Assembly: GCA_051208045.1 (NCBI GenBank)
Contig: JBPJFY010000001.1
Location: 186,001 to 250,000, forward strand
Length of the DNA: 64,000 nt
Direction of reading: 5' to 3'
Source of the DNA: LZORAL124-50-18 sp051208045
GTDB taxonomy: Bacteria > Pseudomonadota > Gammaproteobacteria > Pseudomonadales > Oleiphilaceae
Positions 1 through 9,033 of this stretch are shown piece by piece; position 1 is the stretch's first letter; every line of letters begins with the position of its first letter. The notes under the pieces were generated by a model that saw nothing but the letters and a program-made list of their open reading frames with translations, did no database searches and was not told where the DNA came from. The translations under genes were made by a program, and so were the position numbers.

Positions 1-663
1 ACCACCGGTGCGAAACGGGTCGGACCGGGTGACTTGATCCTGTTGCCGGCGGGGTGTGCGCACGCTTATCAGGCCGACATGGATAACCCCTGGAGTATAT
101 TTTGGTTGCATTTTCAGGGTAACCTGGCTCAGTTGTATCTGGACAACATGAGTGACGCCGGTGAGGCGGGTTGTTGGAATATCGGTGTGGCACCGTCGTT
201 AGTCGCGGAGTTTGAACAGCTGCTTTCCTGTCGGGTGATGGCCTGGAGTACACAGGTCGCGGTCAACGTCTGTTGCCGTGTGCAGAGCCTGCTCAGCCAT
301 TTCAGTTTACAGGTACTGCGTGCAGATCAGAAATATTCAGAGGCTTTGGATGTCAACGCGGTGCATGGCTTGATGTTGAGCCGTGTCGAGGGGCAGATTG
401 ATCTGGAAGCGCTGGCCGCCCACTTTCACTATTCCCGGTTTTATTTCACCAAGATCTACAAACAGTTAACGGGCACCACCCCGATAAAACAGTTCATCCA
501 ATACAAAATGGAACACGCCTGTTATCTGCTGGACAGTACCAGCTTACCGGTGAGTCAAGTGGCCAACCGGTTAGGATATGAAGATGCCTATTACTTTTCT
601 CGATTGTTTAAAAAAACAGTCGGTGTATCACCGCGGGTGTATCGGAGTAAGGGGCGCGTATGA
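1..663 (+). CDS. AraC family transcriptional regulator (5' end missing)
   Basis: The frame is open from the first base of the window, so the true start lies upstream. The visible part begins inside an AraC-type cupin sensor domain (GDLILLPAG, then a WSIFWLHFQG motif typical of the arabinose-binding-like fold). The C-terminal ~100 residues form the double helix-turn-helix: the first helix pair around LEALAAHFHYSRFYFTKIYK and the second around VSQVANRLGYEDAYYFSRLFKK, followed by the usual GVSPRVYR ending. It should be a cytoplasmic, ligand-responsive DNA-binding activator, often of sugar or polyol catabolism. The target genes are probably upstream of the window. The family is certain; the ligand cannot be told. 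Confidence 0.9.
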   Translation, partial: TTGAKRVGPGDLILLPAGCAHAYQADMDNPWSIFWLHFQGNLAQLYLDNMSDAGEAGCWNIGVAPSLVAEFEQLLSCRVMAWSTQVAVNVCCRVQSLLSHFSLQVLRADQKYSEALDVNAVHGLMLSRVEGQIDLEALAAHFHYSRFYFTKIYKQLTGTTPIKQFIQYKMEHACYLLDSTSLPVSQVANRLGYEDAYYFSRLFKKTVGVSPRVYRSKGRV

Positions 664-966
664 GTTGAGGTGATTAGGCAACAGATTTATAGGATGCTTG
701 ATAATCATTGTGTGGTGAGCATCCCCAATTGCTGAGTAATCAAGATCAGCTGCACGACCTTCATCGTCGAATGTCAATACACCCTTAAGGGGTAGATCTC
801 GGAAGGACTGGTGACACGGCTAATAGACTGCCGTTAGGGTAGATTGTGGGGCACAATGCCGTTTTGATTTGGTTACTGTTCAACCCTGTGAGGATTGCAA
901 GAAGGTGAGTTGATGTTATTGATAAGAGGCCCCGCAATTGCGAGGCACCTTCTAAAGTAACATGTA
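664..966. other. Intergenic region with a nested inverted repeat
   Basis: No gene is visible between the AraC regulator and the convergent PEP-CTERM gene. The part next to the PEP-CTERM stop codon holds a nested inverted repeat: AGAAGGTG at 900-907 pairs with CACCTTCT at 946-953, enclosing a second hairpin around 930-945 (CCCGC-AATT-GCGAG). No long T-run follows on either strand, so it may act as a U-less terminator for the convergent genes. The rest shows nothing I can name. Confidence 0.4.
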
Positions 967-1680
967 TTAAGCTGTTTTTCTTCTGGATAAACCAAGGGCT
1001 GACAGAGCTAGACCGAATAGCGCTAATGTCGATGGCTCTGGAACCGCAGCCGTATCCGCTGTAACCGTAATAGAGTCAATTTGATGTGTTTCGTTTGCTG
1101 TATCCATTCCAATTAAGAAGTGAAGTGGTGCAGATATATCAAAGGATGAGAGAGAAAAGCTTCGTGTTTGTCCAAGAACAGTGAAGCTGAGATCGTTGGC
1201 GCTCAAATCAAATTCAAATATAGAAGTTGTTTGGCTGCCAACACCTTGTGTAGATGGGGTATATTCCGTTGGGCCCGGTGTATATGGGCCGAAAGTAACT
1301 CCATTAGAAGACGAGCCTGATGCGTCAAACGTGCGATTTCCATCCCAAAAGCCAAAGGCTGCGAAGTTGGTCCCATCCCACAAGCCCATTGTAAGGTCAG
1401 AGTCGGAACCAAGGCGAGTATTGCTAACCTCGACTGAGCCTGCAGTACCTACGCCTAAAGCGGATAGGTTAAGATCCACCAAGATATTATAGTTGGTAGA
1501 AGCAGCAAATTGCAGTGAACTTCCATTCAAACCTGCGTTACCGTTTGGTAGTGCAACATTGGAATTTGTCAATAGGTCAGCGCCTGAGATGACTAGCGCG
1601 TTAGTGCTAGAGGACAACGTAAACAATAGCGAAGTGGCGGCGAAGCCTGAAAGAAACTTTGAGTACGTAGGAATTTTCAT
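967..1680 (-). CDS. PEP-CTERM sorting domain protein (secreted)
   Basis: Start ATG at 1680 has AAGGGA a few bases upstream; a longer frame from 1725 lacks this support. The product is 237 residues: an N-terminal signal peptide (about residues 1-29, hydrophobic FAATSLLFTL), a serine/asparagine/glycine-rich body of predicted beta structure, and a C-terminal PEP-CTERM tail with VPEPSTLALFG, a hydrophobic helix and the arginine cluster SRRKTA. Proteins with this tail are processed by an exosortase at the inner membrane and exported, often with exopolysaccharide or biofilm genes. No exosortase is in the window. The body matches no fold I recognise. The gene lies between AT-rich flanks unlike the rest of the window. 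Confidence 0.85.
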   Translation of the reverse strand: MKIPTYSKFLSGFAATSLLFTLSSSTNALVISGADLLTNSNVALPNGNAGLNGSSLQFAASTNYNILVDLNLSALGVGTAGSVEVSNTRLGSDSDLTMGLWDGTNFAAFGFWDGNRTFDASGSSSNGVTFGPYTPGPTEYTPSTQGVGSQTTSIFEFDLSANDLSFTVLGQTRSFSLSSFDISAPLHFLIGMDTANETHQIDSITVTADTAAVPEPSTLALFGLALSALGLSRRKTA

Positions 1681-2229
1681 TCGTGTTCCCTTTATTTGCT
1701 GAATAGATTTAATATCGTCAGCCATGCATAATTCGGACCAAAATGTGATTTATGTATCTATATAATATACGTAGGTTAGATTATCGAATGAATTGTTATG
1801 CATAGTAGTAAATAATTTTGACACTGATAGATCAAAGTGTGATAAGCGTCACATTTTCATCTGGCTATTGTTAAAAGATTGCTTCACCGATTCATCAGAT
1901 AGTTAATGTGAATACCTAAACCATAAAAAACCTGCGGCGATGCTAATGTTTTCTCTGTGAAAGCGTTTGTGTTTATTGGTAACTAGACTGTGTAAAAATT
2001 TCTGACGATTCTAATTTGAGAGAATGTGCGACTCTGATATTTCACTTTTGTGTTTGCACGTTTAAGCATGACGAAGACTGAAAGCAAGTGCTTAAGTTGG
2101 TGTTGGTTGTACTGATAAGTAGTCAGTAGTCACTGCAACTCCTGCAGATTCCTGGCAAGAGAGTCTAATCAAAATGAAACAATTGCGGAAGATTCAGTTA
2201 ATGCTCTCGCCCGTTCTGCGACAAAGCCC
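1681..2229. other. AT-rich intergenic region, about 550 bp
   Basis: This is the upstream region of the PEP-CTERM gene and lies beyond the 3' end of the ICMT-like gene. It is clearly more AT-rich than the neighbouring genes and has no credible open frame. It must carry the PEP-CTERM promoter. I looked for a sigma-54 type GG/GC element near the start and did not find one. No RNA gene or repeat is evident. Confidence 0.4.
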
Positions 2230-2688
2230 TCAAATCCACCGCCTCACCTGTGCACAATACTTATGGTACGAGCTGCCAAACAATTGGCTGAGCGCCAGTT
2301 CTTCAGGCTTGATTTGGAATTGATTCATGTAAGGGACAAACAGCACTGCGGTGATCATGTTGAGTGGGTGTGCTAAAAAAAGGCCCCAGCCCAGAAGGAT
2401 GAGCAGCATGCCGAGGTACATTGGATTGCGGGTGTATCGATAGAGTCCTTTGGTCACCAGCGCCGTGGCTTCTTCTGGATGAATGGGGTTGACGGTGGTG
2501 TCCTCGCGCCTGAAAAAAACCGCCCCCACCAGAATTAACAGTAACCCGCTCAGTGCGACGATGCCCCCGGCGATGGAAAACAGCAGTGATTCGCTCTGCC
2601 ACGCTGGCCGGATGGTTGCGATAAAAAACATGATAATGCCGAAAAAAAGCGTTACCAGAACGGGTGGAATCTTTAAACTTAGCGTCAA
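2230..2688 (-). CDS. Isoprenylcysteine carboxyl methyltransferase-like membrane protein
   Basis: A 152-residue integral membrane protein with about four hydrophobic segments (FFGIIMFFIATI, GGIVALSGLLLILVGAVFF, MYLGMLLILLGWGLFL, and one after HPLNMI). The motif GLYRYTRNPMYLG is the signature of the ICMT/PEMT-like methyltransferase family, which methylates lipid or isoprenoid substrates using S-adenosylmethionine; bacterial members are mostly of unknown substrate. The frame has no ATG, and TTG at 2688 is the best start, with GGGAG upstream. It is divergent from fetA, 89 bases away. Confidence 0.75.
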   Translation of the reverse strand: MTLSLKIPPVLVTLFFGIIMFFIATIRPAWQSESLLFSIAGGIVALSGLLLILVGAVFFRREDTTVNPIHPEEATALVTKGLYRYTRNPMYLGMLLILLGWGLFLAHPLNMITAVLFVPYMNQFQIKPEELALSQLFGSSYHKYCAQVRRWI

Positions 2689-2777
2689 ACCAGTACACTC
2701 CCATAGATGCCTGTGCAGGGCGAGTAATTTGTCAGGGTTGGGTGAAGAGAGTACACCATCTATGCTCAGTATCGAAT

Positions 2778-3392
2778 ATGTTTAGTGTTGAAAGATTAAC
2801 GGTGGGTCCCGTGATTCAGGCCAGCTTTGGCGTGGATCAGGGCGCTTGTTTACCTGTGATCGGGCCGTCCGGTAGTGGAAAAACGTGTCTGTTACGGGCT
2901 CTGGCGGATCTCATGCCGCATTCAGGTGAGGTTCGGCTTGACGGGCAAGCTCAGGCTGATGTGCCGGCCCCTGTGTGGCGCAACCAGGTACAGCTGGTGC
3001 CTGCAGCGAGCCAATGGTGGTATCCGCTGTGTGGGGCGCACTTTCAATCGCCACTGCAGTGGGGTGACTGGCAGGCTTTGGGACTGGGTGCGGATGTGGC
3101 GGAATTGCCTTCTCATCGGCTGTCGTCAGGGCAGCGCCAGCGGCTGGCGTTGCTTCGTGCCTTGCAGCATAAACCCCGGGTTCTGTTGCTGGATGAGCCG
3201 TCGGCGAACCTCGATCCGGAGAATGTGCAGCGCGTAAAATCCCTCGTGCTGAATTATCTGGAACAACATCGAGCCTGCGCACTCTGGATCACCCATGACC
3301 TGACGCTGGCCGGGCAACTGGGGAGTGAGTGTCTGGCGCTGGATCTTCAGGGCGTGGCGCATGTGGAACCCTGTCAGGCAGGTGCGGCATGA
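2778..3392 (+). CDS. fetA: ABC transporter ATP-binding protein, FetA/YbbL type
   Basis: A 204-residue ATPase, a single ABC domain with Walker A GPSGSGKT (29-36), signature LSSGQ (115-119), Walker B LLLDE (136-140) followed by the D-loop SANLD, and the switch histidine in ITHD (173). ATG at 2778 is the start that leaves a normal ABC N-terminus; a longer frame from 2664 runs into the divergent gene. Its stop overlaps the fetB start (ATGA), so the two are translationally coupled. In E. coli FetAB (YbbLM) is an iron exporter that lowers iron-dependent oxidative stress. The naming rests on the pairing with a FetB-type permease. Confidence 0.85.
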   Translation: MFSVERLTVGPVIQASFGVDQGACLPVIGPSGSGKTCLLRALADLMPHSGEVRLDGQAQADVPAPVWRNQVQLVPAASQWWYPLCGAHFQSPLQWGDWQALGLGADVAELPSHRLSSGQRQRLALLRALQHKPRVLLLDEPSANLDPENVQRVKSLVLNYLEQHRACALWITHDLTLAGQLGSECLALDLQGVAHVEPCQAGAA

Positions 3393-4195
3393 CGCTGGTG
3401 GCGTTGAGTTACTGGGACCTGGCCCTGTGCGCGTGCCTTGTGCTGGCGGTTGCCGGCATGGCTCGCTGGCAGGGGCTCAACCTTCACCGTGATATGATCA
3501 TTGCCGGCGTTCGCAGCTTCCTGCAATTGATGCTGGTGGGGGCGGTACTGGGATTTCTGTTTGCGCAGCAGAATGTATACTGGCTGGCATTGTGGGCCTG
3601 TGTCATGTTGCTGGTGGCCGGTCGGGAGGTGAATGCCCGACAAAAATACCGCTTGAAAGGCCGGTTTGGCTTCGGTTTGTCGGTGGCTTCCATGTTCAGC
3701 TCGTCATTTGTGTTGACGATTTTTGCGCTCGTCGTGATCATTGAGTATGACCCCTGGTACCAGCCGCAATATGCTATTCCCTTGCTGGGTATGTTGTTGG
3801 GAAATACCATGAATGGCGTATCCATTTCGATGGATCGCCTGTCACAATCGGCCTTGGCCCAGATGGAGGTGATCGAGCAGCGCTTGATGCTGGGTGAGCG
3901 CTGGTTCGAAGCTTTGGGCGATATCAAGCGTGAGGCGGTGCGATCCGGAATGATACCGGTCGTAAATGGTATGGCAACGGCAGGCGTGGTGTCTTTACCG
4001 GGAATGATGACCGGCCAGATACTCTCCGGGACCGATCCGGTGGATGCGGTCAAATACCAGATCCTCATTCTTTTTCTTATCACCGCTGGCACGGCGTTAG
4101 GGGTGTTGTGCGCGACCTGGTTCGGTGCACGCAAAATGTTTGATGAACGCGAACGATTCTTGCCTGAGCGCTTGCTGAACTTGCCGGAGCGGTAG
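3389..4195 (+). CDS. fetB: ABC transporter permease, FetB/YbbM type (iron export)
   Basis: A 268-residue inner-membrane permease with about seven hydrophobic segments. Family features are the AGVRSFLQLMLVGAVLGF segment near the N-terminus, PLLGMLLGNTMNGVSISMDRL in the middle, the coupling region around EAVRSGMIPVVNGMA, and the VVSLPGMMTGQILSGTDP loop. The length matches E. coli FetB (259 residues). The start ATG at 3389 overlaps the fetA stop. Together with FetA it forms a heterologous exporter, proposed to expel excess iron. No Fur-box was identified upstream of the pair. Confidence 0.88.
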   Translation: MTLVALSYWDLALCACLVLAVAGMARWQGLNLHRDMIIAGVRSFLQLMLVGAVLGFLFAQQNVYWLALWACVMLLVAGREVNARQKYRLKGRFGFGLSVASMFSSSFVLTIFALVVIIEYDPWYQPQYAIPLLGMLLGNTMNGVSISMDRLSQSALAQMEVIEQRLMLGERWFEALGDIKREAVRSGMIPVVNGMATAGVVSLPGMMTGQILSGTDPVDAVKYQILILFLITAGTALGVLCATWFGARKMFDERERFLPERLLNLPER

Positions 4196-4358
4196 GGACG
4201 GCATGTAATTAACACTTTACAGAAAAATAACTCGCCACTGCCGCCCCGTGGACGGTATGCTATCGCCACTTAGCCCTTGGAATCACAGGCGATTTACCTG
4301 CCAGGGAGAAAGCTTGCCCGCTCTGAGCGGGTTGAGAAAGCAGCTGTTTTAGAATTGA
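4196..4358 (+). promoter_or_regulatory. Possible structured leader before the class V aminotransferase
   Basis: The 160 bases ahead of the aminotransferase contain several pairings by eye: ATCGCC (4262-4267) with GGCGAT (4288-4293), and a tight hairpin CCCGC-TCTGA-GCGGG (4317-4331). No T-run follows the hairpin. It could be a cis-acting leader RNA or a terminator for fetB plus promoter. I do not recognise a known riboswitch. Confidence 0.25.
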
Positions 4359-4367
4359 GTGAATGAA

Positions 4368-5573
4368 ATGCCCATTAACGTCCCCGAAATTACGCCACTA
4401 AATCGAATTTTGCCTGAAGAGCCCCTGTTGATGATGGGCGCCGGCCCGGTGCCGATTCCTGCGCAGGTGGCGGCCGCCAACAGTATCGTGATCAACCATC
4501 TGGGTGAAACCATGGCACGCGTACTGGAGCAGGTGAAGGGCATGGCGCGCTATATCTTCCAGACTGAATCCCCCTGGATTGTGGGAGTGGCGGGGCCAGG
4601 TTCCGCCGCCATGGAAATGGCCGTGGCCAATATGGTGTGGCAGAACAGCCGGGTACTTTGCGTGCGCAATGGTTTTTTCAGTAACCGTTTGGCGGAAATG
4701 GCGACGCGTACCGGGGCAGAAGTTGACATTTTTACCGTTCCGGAAGGCGAGGCGGTTGACCCGCAGGCCTTTGAGGCGGCTGTGGCACAGTTCAAGCCGG
4801 AAGTGATCACGATTGTGCAAGGCGAAACATCGAACACGGTACGTAACCACACGTTGCCTCAAATCAGTGATATTGCCAAGCGCTATGGGGCTCATGTGAT
4901 TGTGGATGCCGTGTGTACGCTGAGCACGATGCCGCTGAATATGGATGCCTGGGGTATTGATGCGGTGATTACGGGCGGGCAGAAAGGGCTCAGTTCCATT
5001 CCCGGAGTGTCTTTGGTGGCATTTTCAGAAAACGCCTGGGAGCGGATTCTGAATCGCCCGCGTCAGATCACTCAATGGACGCTGGATGCCCAGCTGGCTA
5101 CACAGTTCTGGCATAAAGCAGGCTATCACTACACCGCGCCCGTATCGGGTTTGCTGGCCCTGCACGAAGCCATGCGACTGGTGTGTGATGAAACACTGGA
5201 AAAACGGTTCGAGCGTCATCGACATTGCTCTGAAGCGCTGCAAGGGGGGATTGAAGCTTTGGGTTTGTCGCTGTATGTTCAGCAGCGCGAGGCCCGGCTG
5301 AATTCCGTGGTGGGTATTTCGCTGCCGGAAGGTCTGGATTCGAAAACGATCTGTCAGCACATTTCTCGTCACTACCGGGTGGAGATCGCCGGGTCTTTTG
5401 GTCCGCCGATTGTTCGTATTGGCCAGATGGGAGAGCAGTGTCGGGCGCATAACCTGTTCCGCGCATTGCATGCGCTGGGGTGCACGCTTCGGGACTTGAA
5501 AGTCCCGGTGGATGTGCCTGCCGGCATGGCCCAACTGGAAACTCAGTTGCAGAAGTTCCGCAACGAAGTGTAG
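4368..5573 (+). CDS. Class V aminotransferase, alanine-glyoxylate aminotransferase-like
   Basis: A PLP-dependent fold-type I enzyme of about 400 residues. Visible signatures are the substrate-binding start LLMMGAGPVPIPAQV, the cofactor loop VAGPGSAAMEMAV, the ring-stacking aspartate in HVIVDAVCTL, and the Schiff-base lysine in ITGGQKGLSSIPG (residue 206 from ATG 4368). These match the alanine/serine/ureidoglycine-glyoxylate aminotransferase group, acting in the cytoplasm on glyoxylate and a small amino acid. Neither start has a good ribosome site; GTG at 4359 is an in-frame alternative adding three residues. It is convergent with yeaH with 21 bases between. The exact amino donor cannot be told. 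Confidence 0.85.
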   Translation: MPINVPEITPLNRILPEEPLLMMGAGPVPIPAQVAAANSIVINHLGETMARVLEQVKGMARYIFQTESPWIVGVAGPGSAAMEMAVANMVWQNSRVLCVRNGFFSNRLAEMATRTGAEVDIFTVPEGEAVDPQAFEAAVAQFKPEVITIVQGETSNTVRNHTLPQISDIAKRYGAHVIVDAVCTLSTMPLNMDAWGIDAVITGGQKGLSSIPGVSLVAFSENAWERILNRPRQITQWTLDAQLATQFWHKAGYHYTAPVSGLLALHEAMRLVCDETLEKRFERHRHCSEALQGGIEALGLSLYVQQREARLNSVVGISLPEGLDSKTICQHISRHYRVEIAGSFGPPIVRIGQMGEQCRAHNLFRALHALGCTLRDLKVPVDVPAGMAQLETQLQKFRNEV

Positions 5574-5594
5574 CGAAGCCTACCTGAGCAAATA

Positions 5595-6890
5595 TCAACT
5601 GGGCTTGCGGGCAAAGAGCTTTCTGAAAACCGGGTAGATATCTGCCGCATCCACCAGGTGCTGCATGGCGAAGGAGTCCGGCCATTTTTCTGCGAGCTTC
5701 TGGTACTCATGCCACAACATTTGATGGTCGTGTGGCGTGATTTCTATGTAGGAAAAATACTGCACGAACGGCAGAATCTGTTTGTGCAGCACATCGTAAC
5801 AAATGGGCGAGTCATCGTTCCAGTTATCACCGTCGGAGGCCTGCGCAGCATAGATGTTCCAATCGCTCGCGGGATAACGCTTGGCCATGATTTCCTGCAT
5901 CAACTTGAGCGCGCTGGACACGATGGTACCGCCGGTTTCCCGAGAGTAGAAAAACTCCTCTTCATCCACTTCTTTCGCACTGGTGTGGTGTCTGATGAAC
6001 ACCACATCAATTTTCTGGTAGTTCCGCCGTAGAAACATGTACAGCAGAATAAAAAATCGTTTTGCAATGTCTTTGTGGCGCTGGCTCATAGAGCCGGAGA
6101 CATCCATCAGGCAGAACATGACTGCACTGGTGCTGGGTACCGGCTGGCGAATGTGCTGGTTATAGCGCAGGTCAAACTCATCAATCCAGGGGATGCGTTT
6201 GATGCGTCCTCGCAGTCGGGCAATCTCGTCTTCCAGTGCTTGAATCTGGTCTTGCTGGCTGAAGGCGGGGTCGGCAACGTCCGGTGTGCTTTTTAGCTGC
6301 GCCAGTTTTTCTTCCAGTTCAGCGATTTTCTGCCGATGTTTTCCGGTGAGCGCCAATCGACGACCGTAGGCGCCACGCAGGCTTCGAATCAGGTTGATTT
6401 TGTTGGGTGCACCGTCTGCGGTGATACCCGCGCGCACGTATTTGTAAGCTGTCGTTTCTTTGAGCTGCTTTTTCACCAGGTTGGGAAGTTCGAGGTCTTC
6501 AAACATGAAGTCGAGAAATTCTTCCTGGGAGATCTGGAAGACAAACTCATCCATGCCTTCGCCGCTGTCACTGGCATCTCCGGCGCTCGAGCCGCCGCCT
6601 GCACCGCCCGGCGGTTTCGGCAGGGTGTCACCGGCAATAAATTCCTTGTTGCCTGGGTGAACGCCTTCGCGCACGCCCCCCTGGCCATGACGGAACACCG
6701 GCTCTTCAATGTCTTTGGTCGGGATGGAGATACTCTCGCCGCGCTCCATATCCGTGATGCTGCGTTTCTGCACAGCATCACTGACCGCCTTCTTAATGTG
6801 CTCCCGATAGCGGCGGATAAAGCGCTCCCGATTCACGGCACTTTTGTTCTTACCGTTTAGCCGGCGATCAATAATATGGGTTAAGCTCAT
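5595..6890 (-). CDS. yeaH: YeaH/YhbH family protein (UPF0229)
   Basis: A 431-residue cytoplasmic protein, close to the ~427 residues of E. coli YeaH. It has the family N-terminus (IIDRRLNGKNKSAVNRERF), a glycine-rich linker (about residues 85-110), and a von Willebrand A-like domain in the second half, with the MIDAS-like segment FCLMDVSGSMSQRHKD and RETGGTIVSSAL. YeaH is co-expressed with the PrkA kinase in the stationary-phase/nitrogen-stress response of enterobacteria; its molecular activity is unknown. It lies 10 bases after prkA on the same strand, a clear operon. The third usual partner, spoVR, does not follow. Confidence 0.92.
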   Translation of the reverse strand: MSLTHIIDRRLNGKNKSAVNRERFIRRYREHIKKAVSDAVQKRSITDMERGESISIPTKDIEEPVFRHGQGGVREGVHPGNKEFIAGDTLPKPPGGAGGGSSAGDASDSGEGMDEFVFQISQEEFLDFMFEDLELPNLVKKQLKETTAYKYVRAGITADGAPNKINLIRSLRGAYGRRLALTGKHRQKIAELEEKLAQLKSTPDVADPAFSQQDQIQALEDEIARLRGRIKRIPWIDEFDLRYNQHIRQPVPSTSAVMFCLMDVSGSMSQRHKDIAKRFFILLYMFLRRNYQKIDVVFIRHHTSAKEVDEEEFFYSRETGGTIVSSALKLMQEIMAKRYPASDWNIYAAQASDGDNWNDDSPICYDVLHKQILPFVQYFSYIEITPHDHQMLWHEYQKLAEKWPDSFAMQHLVDAADIYPVFRKLFARKPS

Positions 6891-6900
6891 CGCTTCCCCC

Positions 6901-8823
6901 TTATTGCGATTTGCGAACGCGTAAATACCATTCCGCGAGCAACCGTACCTGCTTCTCGGTATAGCCGCGGTCTATCATACGGTCCACAAACTCTTTGTGC
7001 TTGCGCTGATCTTCCTGGGATGCCTTGGCGTTGAACGAGATCACCGGTAACAGGTCTTCGGTGTTGGAGAACATTTTCTTCTCGATCACGGTACGCAGTT
7101 TCTCGTAACTCATCCAGGAGGGATTCTTACCCTGGTTGTTGGCTCGGGCACGCAGAACAAAGTTCACGATTTCATTACGGAAATCTTTCGGGTTGCTGAT
7201 GCCCGCCGGTTTTTCGATTTTTTCCAGTTCATCGTTGATGGATGCCCGGTTGAAAATCTCTCCGGTTTCAGGGTCTCGATACTCCTGATCCTGAATCCAG
7301 AAATCCGCATAGGTCACGTAACGGTCGAAAATGTTCTGACCATACTCTGAATAAGATTCCAGGTAAGCCGTCTGAATTTCCTTGCCAATAAATTCGACAT
7401 AGTGTGGTGCCAGAAACTCTTTGATGAATCGGAGGTATTTCTCTGCGGTTTCCGGGGGAAACTGTTCCTGCTCGATTTGCTTTTCCAGGACATACAGCAG
7501 GTGCACCGGGTTTGCCGCGACCTCGGTCGGGTCAAAGTTAAACACCTTGGACAGAATCTTAAAGGCAAAACGGGTGGAGAGTCCCTCCATTCCTTCGTTG
7601 ACTCCGGCGTTGTCTTTGTACTCCTGGATGGACTTGGCCTTGGGGTCCGTGTCTTTGATGTTTTGTCCGTCATACACTTTCATTTTTGAAAAGATGTTCG
7701 AGTTTTCAGGTTCAATCAATCGAGACAGCACCGAAAACTGGGCCATCATGCTGAGCGTGTCCGGTGCGCAGGAAGCCTGGGACAGAGAGCTGTTTCTCAG
7801 CAGTTTGTCGTAAATGTTGACCTCTTCTGTGACACGCAGACAGTAGGGCACTTTGATGATGTAGACACGATCCAGAAAGGCCTCGTTGTTTTTGTTGTTA
7901 CGGAAGGTTTGCCACTCCGATTCGTTGGAGTGAGCGAGAATGATGCCTTCGAACGGGACGGCACTCATGCCTTCTGTGGTGTTGTAGTTGCCCTCCTGGG
8001 TAGCGGTGAGTAAGGGGTGCAGCACCTTGATGGGCGCTTTGAACATTTCCACAAATTCCATGATGCCCTGGTTGCCTTTACACAGGCCGCCACTGAAGCT
8101 GTAGGCATCGGGGTCGTCCTGGGAGAACTCTTCCAGCATGCGAATGTTTACTTTGCCCACCAGCGCCGAGATATCCTGGTTGTTGTCGTCGCCGGGTTCG
8201 GTTTTTGCGACGGCAACCTGATCAAGAATGGAGGGGTACAGCTTTACGACTTTGAATTGGGAAACGTCGCCGTTGTATTCATGGAGCCGTTTCACCGCCC
8301 AAGGGGACATCACATTGGTGAGGTAGCGTCGGGGAATGCCATATTCTTCTTGCAGAATCTGCGCGTCTTCCTGCGGATTGAACAGCCCCAATGGTGACTC
8401 ATGCATGGGGGAGCCCTTGATCGCGTAGAACGGAATTTTCTGCATCAGGGCCTTCAGCTTTTCTGCCAGTGAGGATTTACCGCCACCGACGGGGCCGAGT
8501 AAGTACAGAATCTGCTTCTTTTCCTCCAGACCCTGGGCGGCATGTTTGAAAAAGGAAACAATCTGCTCCACACACTCTTCCATGCCATAGAACTCTTCGA
8601 ACTCTTTATAACGGCGAATGATTTTATTGGAAAAGATGCGGCTCAAACGGGGGTCTTTGGAGGTGTCGACGAGTTCGGGGTCGCCAATGGCCAGCAGTAT
8701 GCGTTCAGAAGCGGAGGCATACGCAGTGGGATCGTTCTTGCAGATTTGCAGGTATTCTTCCAACGAGTACTCTTCTTTCTGAGTTGAATCATACCGCGAT
8801 TTGAAGTGGTTAAAGATACTCAT
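6901..8823 (-). CDS. prkA: PrkA family serine protein kinase (YeaG)
   Basis: A 640-residue protein (E. coli YeaG is 644). ATG at 8823 is preceded by GAGGG and gives the standard N-terminus MSIFNHF; a 37-residue upstream extension is not credible. The AAA+ domain carries Walker A GPVGGGKS (110-117) and the N-terminus includes the family signature DPRLSRIFSNKIIRRY. The C-terminal third is the PrkA-specific kinase-like region. PrkA acts in the cytoplasm during starvation and stress; in Bacillus and E. coli both kinase and ATP-dependent protease activity have been discussed. It is first gene of the prkA-yeaH operon. Confidence 0.95.
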   Translation of the reverse strand: MSIFNHFKSRYDSTQKEEYSLEEYLQICKNDPTAYASASERILLAIGDPELVDTSKDPRLSRIFSNKIIRRYKEFEEFYGMEECVEQIVSFFKHAAQGLEEKKQILYLLGPVGGGKSSLAEKLKALMQKIPFYAIKGSPMHESPLGLFNPQEDAQILQEEYGIPRRYLTNVMSPWAVKRLHEYNGDVSQFKVVKLYPSILDQVAVAKTEPGDDNNQDISALVGKVNIRMLEEFSQDDPDAYSFSGGLCKGNQGIMEFVEMFKAPIKVLHPLLTATQEGNYNTTEGMSAVPFEGIILAHSNESEWQTFRNNKNNEAFLDRVYIIKVPYCLRVTEEVNIYDKLLRNSSLSQASCAPDTLSMMAQFSVLSRLIEPENSNIFSKMKVYDGQNIKDTDPKAKSIQEYKDNAGVNEGMEGLSTRFAFKILSKVFNFDPTEVAANPVHLLYVLEKQIEQEQFPPETAEKYLRFIKEFLAPHYVEFIGKEIQTAYLESYSEYGQNIFDRYVTYADFWIQDQEYRDPETGEIFNRASINDELEKIEKPAGISNPKDFRNEIVNFVLRARANNQGKNPSWMSYEKLRTVIEKKMFSNTEDLLPVISFNAKASQEDQRKHKEFVDRMIDRGYTEKQVRLLAEWYLRVRKSQ

Positions 8824-9033
8824 AAATCGGCCCTCATTGTCGTAAAAAACTATGACTAACCCTGTGGTGAATAGCTCCCTGTATATGGTTTCTGCAAGAC
8901 GGACTTCAGGCCGCGCAGACTCGCTGTTATTCAAGTTTAAAGACGGACTACTAATCAGGATAGTCCAACCCTGTATATTTAGATATGGATTTGTGCCGAA
9001 AGTTCACAAAATTAATATTGTTTAAGGTTCCCT

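Noticed and set aside
3484..4269. A 261-codon open frame on the minus strand
   Set aside because: It is antisense to fetB, whose membrane segments and coupling to fetA are clear.
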